Positions 62,738 to 64,000 of a stretch of DNA of 64,000 nucleotides are shown piece after piece. The stretch comes from UBA168 sp011055275 (GTDB lineage: Archaea > Thermoproteota > Thermoprotei_A > Marsarchaeales > UBA168). A program made the position numbers and the translations under genes. Under the pieces are notes generated by a model. That model was not told where the DNA came from. It did not search any database and saw nothing but the letters and a program-made list of their open reading frames with translations. The stretch lies in assembly GCA_046635845.1 (NCBI GenBank), contig JAQQXN010000001.1. One strand, written 5' to 3'. The number at the start of each line of letters is the position of its first letter. Positions within the stretch are counted from its first letter, which is position 1.

Positions 62738-63137
62738 GTTCAAGTACGCGTCAAAGCTGCGTCCCCCTGAGCGCAGGAAAAAGTAAATTTCTTTTTGGAG
62801 TGCCGCAGATGCGCATTGAGGATTGACGTAGCACCAATCGACAAGCACGCTTGTCCTTTTTCCAACTTTACCTACTCCATGGGTTGGCGCGTTCTGCAAG
62901 GGAACCATTGGGAGCACTGGGACAGGGTTCATTATGGTATTTTGGCGAGCGATTTTCAATTTTTACTGCCGGTATGCTTGGGCCGTTTCCCTCCACGCGG
63001 GCTTCCTGCTCTGCCTGCAGGGGCAGCCGACCGATGGACAGGTTTTACTCGCGAATTCGATGGTCTGCTGCGTTCACTAATCCAAATAATCAGTTTTTTG
63101 GTGGTAAGCTTTATGGAGGGCAGGGCCATCCCAGCAA
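62738..63137. other. 400-bp gap
   Basis: A plus-strand frame reads HWEHWDRVHYGILASDFQFL and some hydrophobic stretches, perhaps a decayed membrane protein; nothing can be named. AGCTTTATGG near 63108 may be the TATA region of the next gene. Confidence 0.35.
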
Positions 63138-64000
63138 ATGATAGAGAGAACGTTTGTGGGTAGCTGGTACAGGACTCCAGAGGTCGAGGCGTTGCTGAGG
63201 GAGAGCCCTACCGGGGAAATCGCGAACCACGAGAAAGAAGTGGAAAGGGCCGAAAGGACGGCCATACGCGAGCAGTTACATCCTTTGGGCGGTAACTCAA
63301 AGGGCCTGACGTGGGTAAGCAACGGGGAGCAGAGGAAGAGCGGATACACCACGTACCTGCCCAACAGGTTTCATGGTTTCTCCTCGACCGAGAAAGTGCC
63401 GCAACCTGGGCTTCCAGGGTTGGTGGAAGAGCTCAAGGAGGCGAACCCAGCCCTCTTAGCGGCTCTTTCCTCTCAGAGCGTGATCGCTTCCCTCCCGAAG
63501 GTTGAGGACAGGTTGGCCTACGTTGGCGCGGCCCTCTCAAGGGACGAGGCCCAACAGGCCGTGAGATTGGCCAGAGAGGAGGGGGCGCCCAAGGTTTTCG
63601 TTACCGCACCATCACCAGGGGTAATAACGGTGTTCTTTCCCCCGGGCAAGGCATATCGCGATCACTTGGAGTACTTGGGGGCTCTCTCTGCCGAGATAAG
63701 AAAAGAGTATGAGGCCATACTCAGCGTCGATGGCGCCTACCTGCAAATAGACGCGCCCGACCTTGCCATGGCAAAGCAGCTCTCACCCGATTGGGGCATC
63801 GACTTCTACGAGGCCCTTCCGCATCACGTAGACGCCATAAATGAGGCGGTGAAGGGATTGCCCAAAGAAAGGATAAGGGTTCACTATTGCTACGGTAACT
63901 ACCTTTCATCTCACGTTAGCGACGCCGACTTCAGAAGGGTGCTGCCTGAAATAGCTAGGCTTAACGTGAGCGCCATAGTGGGGGAAACGGCCAATCCTAG
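63138..64000 (+). CDS. Cobalamin-independent methionine synthase (MetE) family, C-terminal-domain type (partial)
   Basis: ATG 63138; the gene leaves the window at 64000 after about 287 codons. VGSWYRTPEVEALL is the start typical of archaeal MetE C-terminal-domain proteins (COG0620); YLQIDAPDLAMA and IRVHYCYGNY follow, the latter with the zinc ligands H-x-C, then SHVSDADFRRVLPEIARL. The final zinc Cys lies beyond the window. The enzyme moves a methyl group to homocysteine in archaea with a corrinoid- or pterin-linked donor; an epoxide:CoM transferase-like role cannot be excluded. Confidence 0.85.
   Translation, partial: MIERTFVGSWYRTPEVEALLRESPTGEIANHEKEVERAERTAIREQLHPLGGNSKGLTWVSNGEQRKSGYTTYLPNRFHGFSSTEKVPQPGLPGLVEELKEANPALLAALSSQSVIASLPKVEDRLAYVGAALSRDEAQQAVRLAREEGAPKVFVTAPSPGVITVFFPPGKAYRDHLEYLGALSAEIRKEYEAILSVDGAYLQIDAPDLAMAKQLSPDWGIDFYEALPHHVDAINEAVKGLPKERIRVHYCYGNYLSSHVSDADFRRVLPEIARLNVSAIVGETANP

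Noticed and set aside
1..64000. CRISPR arrays, rRNA and tRNA genes
   Set aside because: No regularly spaced 24-40 bp repeats with unique spacers, and no rRNA or complete tRNA signatures were found by eye.

Overview
The window looks like a piece of an archaeal chromosome, probably from a thermophilic and acidophilic lineage. The signs are: TATA-like boxes 23-30 nt upstream of start codons with almost no leader (for example thiE, ubiA, the GNAT gene and the mer genes); AGG as the main arginine codon; a sulfocyanin-type blue copper protein; an archaeal mer cluster; an IS of the ISC1058 (IS5) kind; and AIR-synthase, MptE-like and NifX-like proteins of archaeal type. I cannot fix the genus. No rRNA, tRNA or CRISPR array was seen.

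Layout. 1-7.5 kb: a membrane-anchored phosphoribosyltransferase/histidine-phosphatase fusion (cut by the window edge), a dead proline iminopeptidase, a Rieske oxygenase, a HEPN/MNT pair, and a thiamin block (AIR-synthase-like protein divergent from thiE-thiD). 7.5-24.5 kb: NifX-like protein, a regulator with an Lrp-like half, DUF998 protein, a broken DMT permease, a secreted glycoside hydrolase whose signal peptide lies in the -1 frame, a DUF4143-type ATPase with palindromic operators, MFS, MsrA, a vapBC pair lying among IS ends, and a large secreted protein. 24.7-29 kb: UbiA prenyltransferase, MFS, a DUF3800 chimera and a decayed IS.

29-33 kb is the strangest stretch. A protein with two ribbon-helix-helix motifs and a long coiled coil sits behind an array of TTAC motifs spaced about 10 bp apart, followed by noncoding DNA built of GTAC and GGACT pentamers and recurring copies of a 24-bp motif. 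It resembles a partition or replication-control locus of an integrated element. 33.5-47 kb is a defence island: a DUF2400-like Fe-S protein fused to a PD-(D/E)XK-like nuclease, an Eco57I-type adenine methylase, a PLD-SNF2 helicase, a DUF4145 protein, a HEPN protein, a MazG-like pyrophosphohydrolase and an AAA ATPase/TOPRIM pair.

47-64 kb is more ordinary metabolism: two APC amino acid permeases, a metallophosphoesterase, an MptE-like hydrolase, an Eis-like acetyltransferase, a Gfo/Idh/MocA dehydrogenase, a NifX-like/winged-helix pair sharing four operator-like octamers, sulfocyanin, a membrane winged-helix regulator, merA, merP-like and HxlR-type genes, and the start of a MetE-type methionine synthase.

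One pattern cuts across the window. In about a dozen genes the family homology ends at or near an in-frame CGA codon and the reading frame then runs on into unrelated sequence, as if TGA stops had become CGA. One gene likewise has ACG where ATG is expected. Other genes still end in TGA. Stop/start loss, a systematic sequence error, or C-to-U editing of mRNA could each explain this, and I cannot tell them apart from the sequence.
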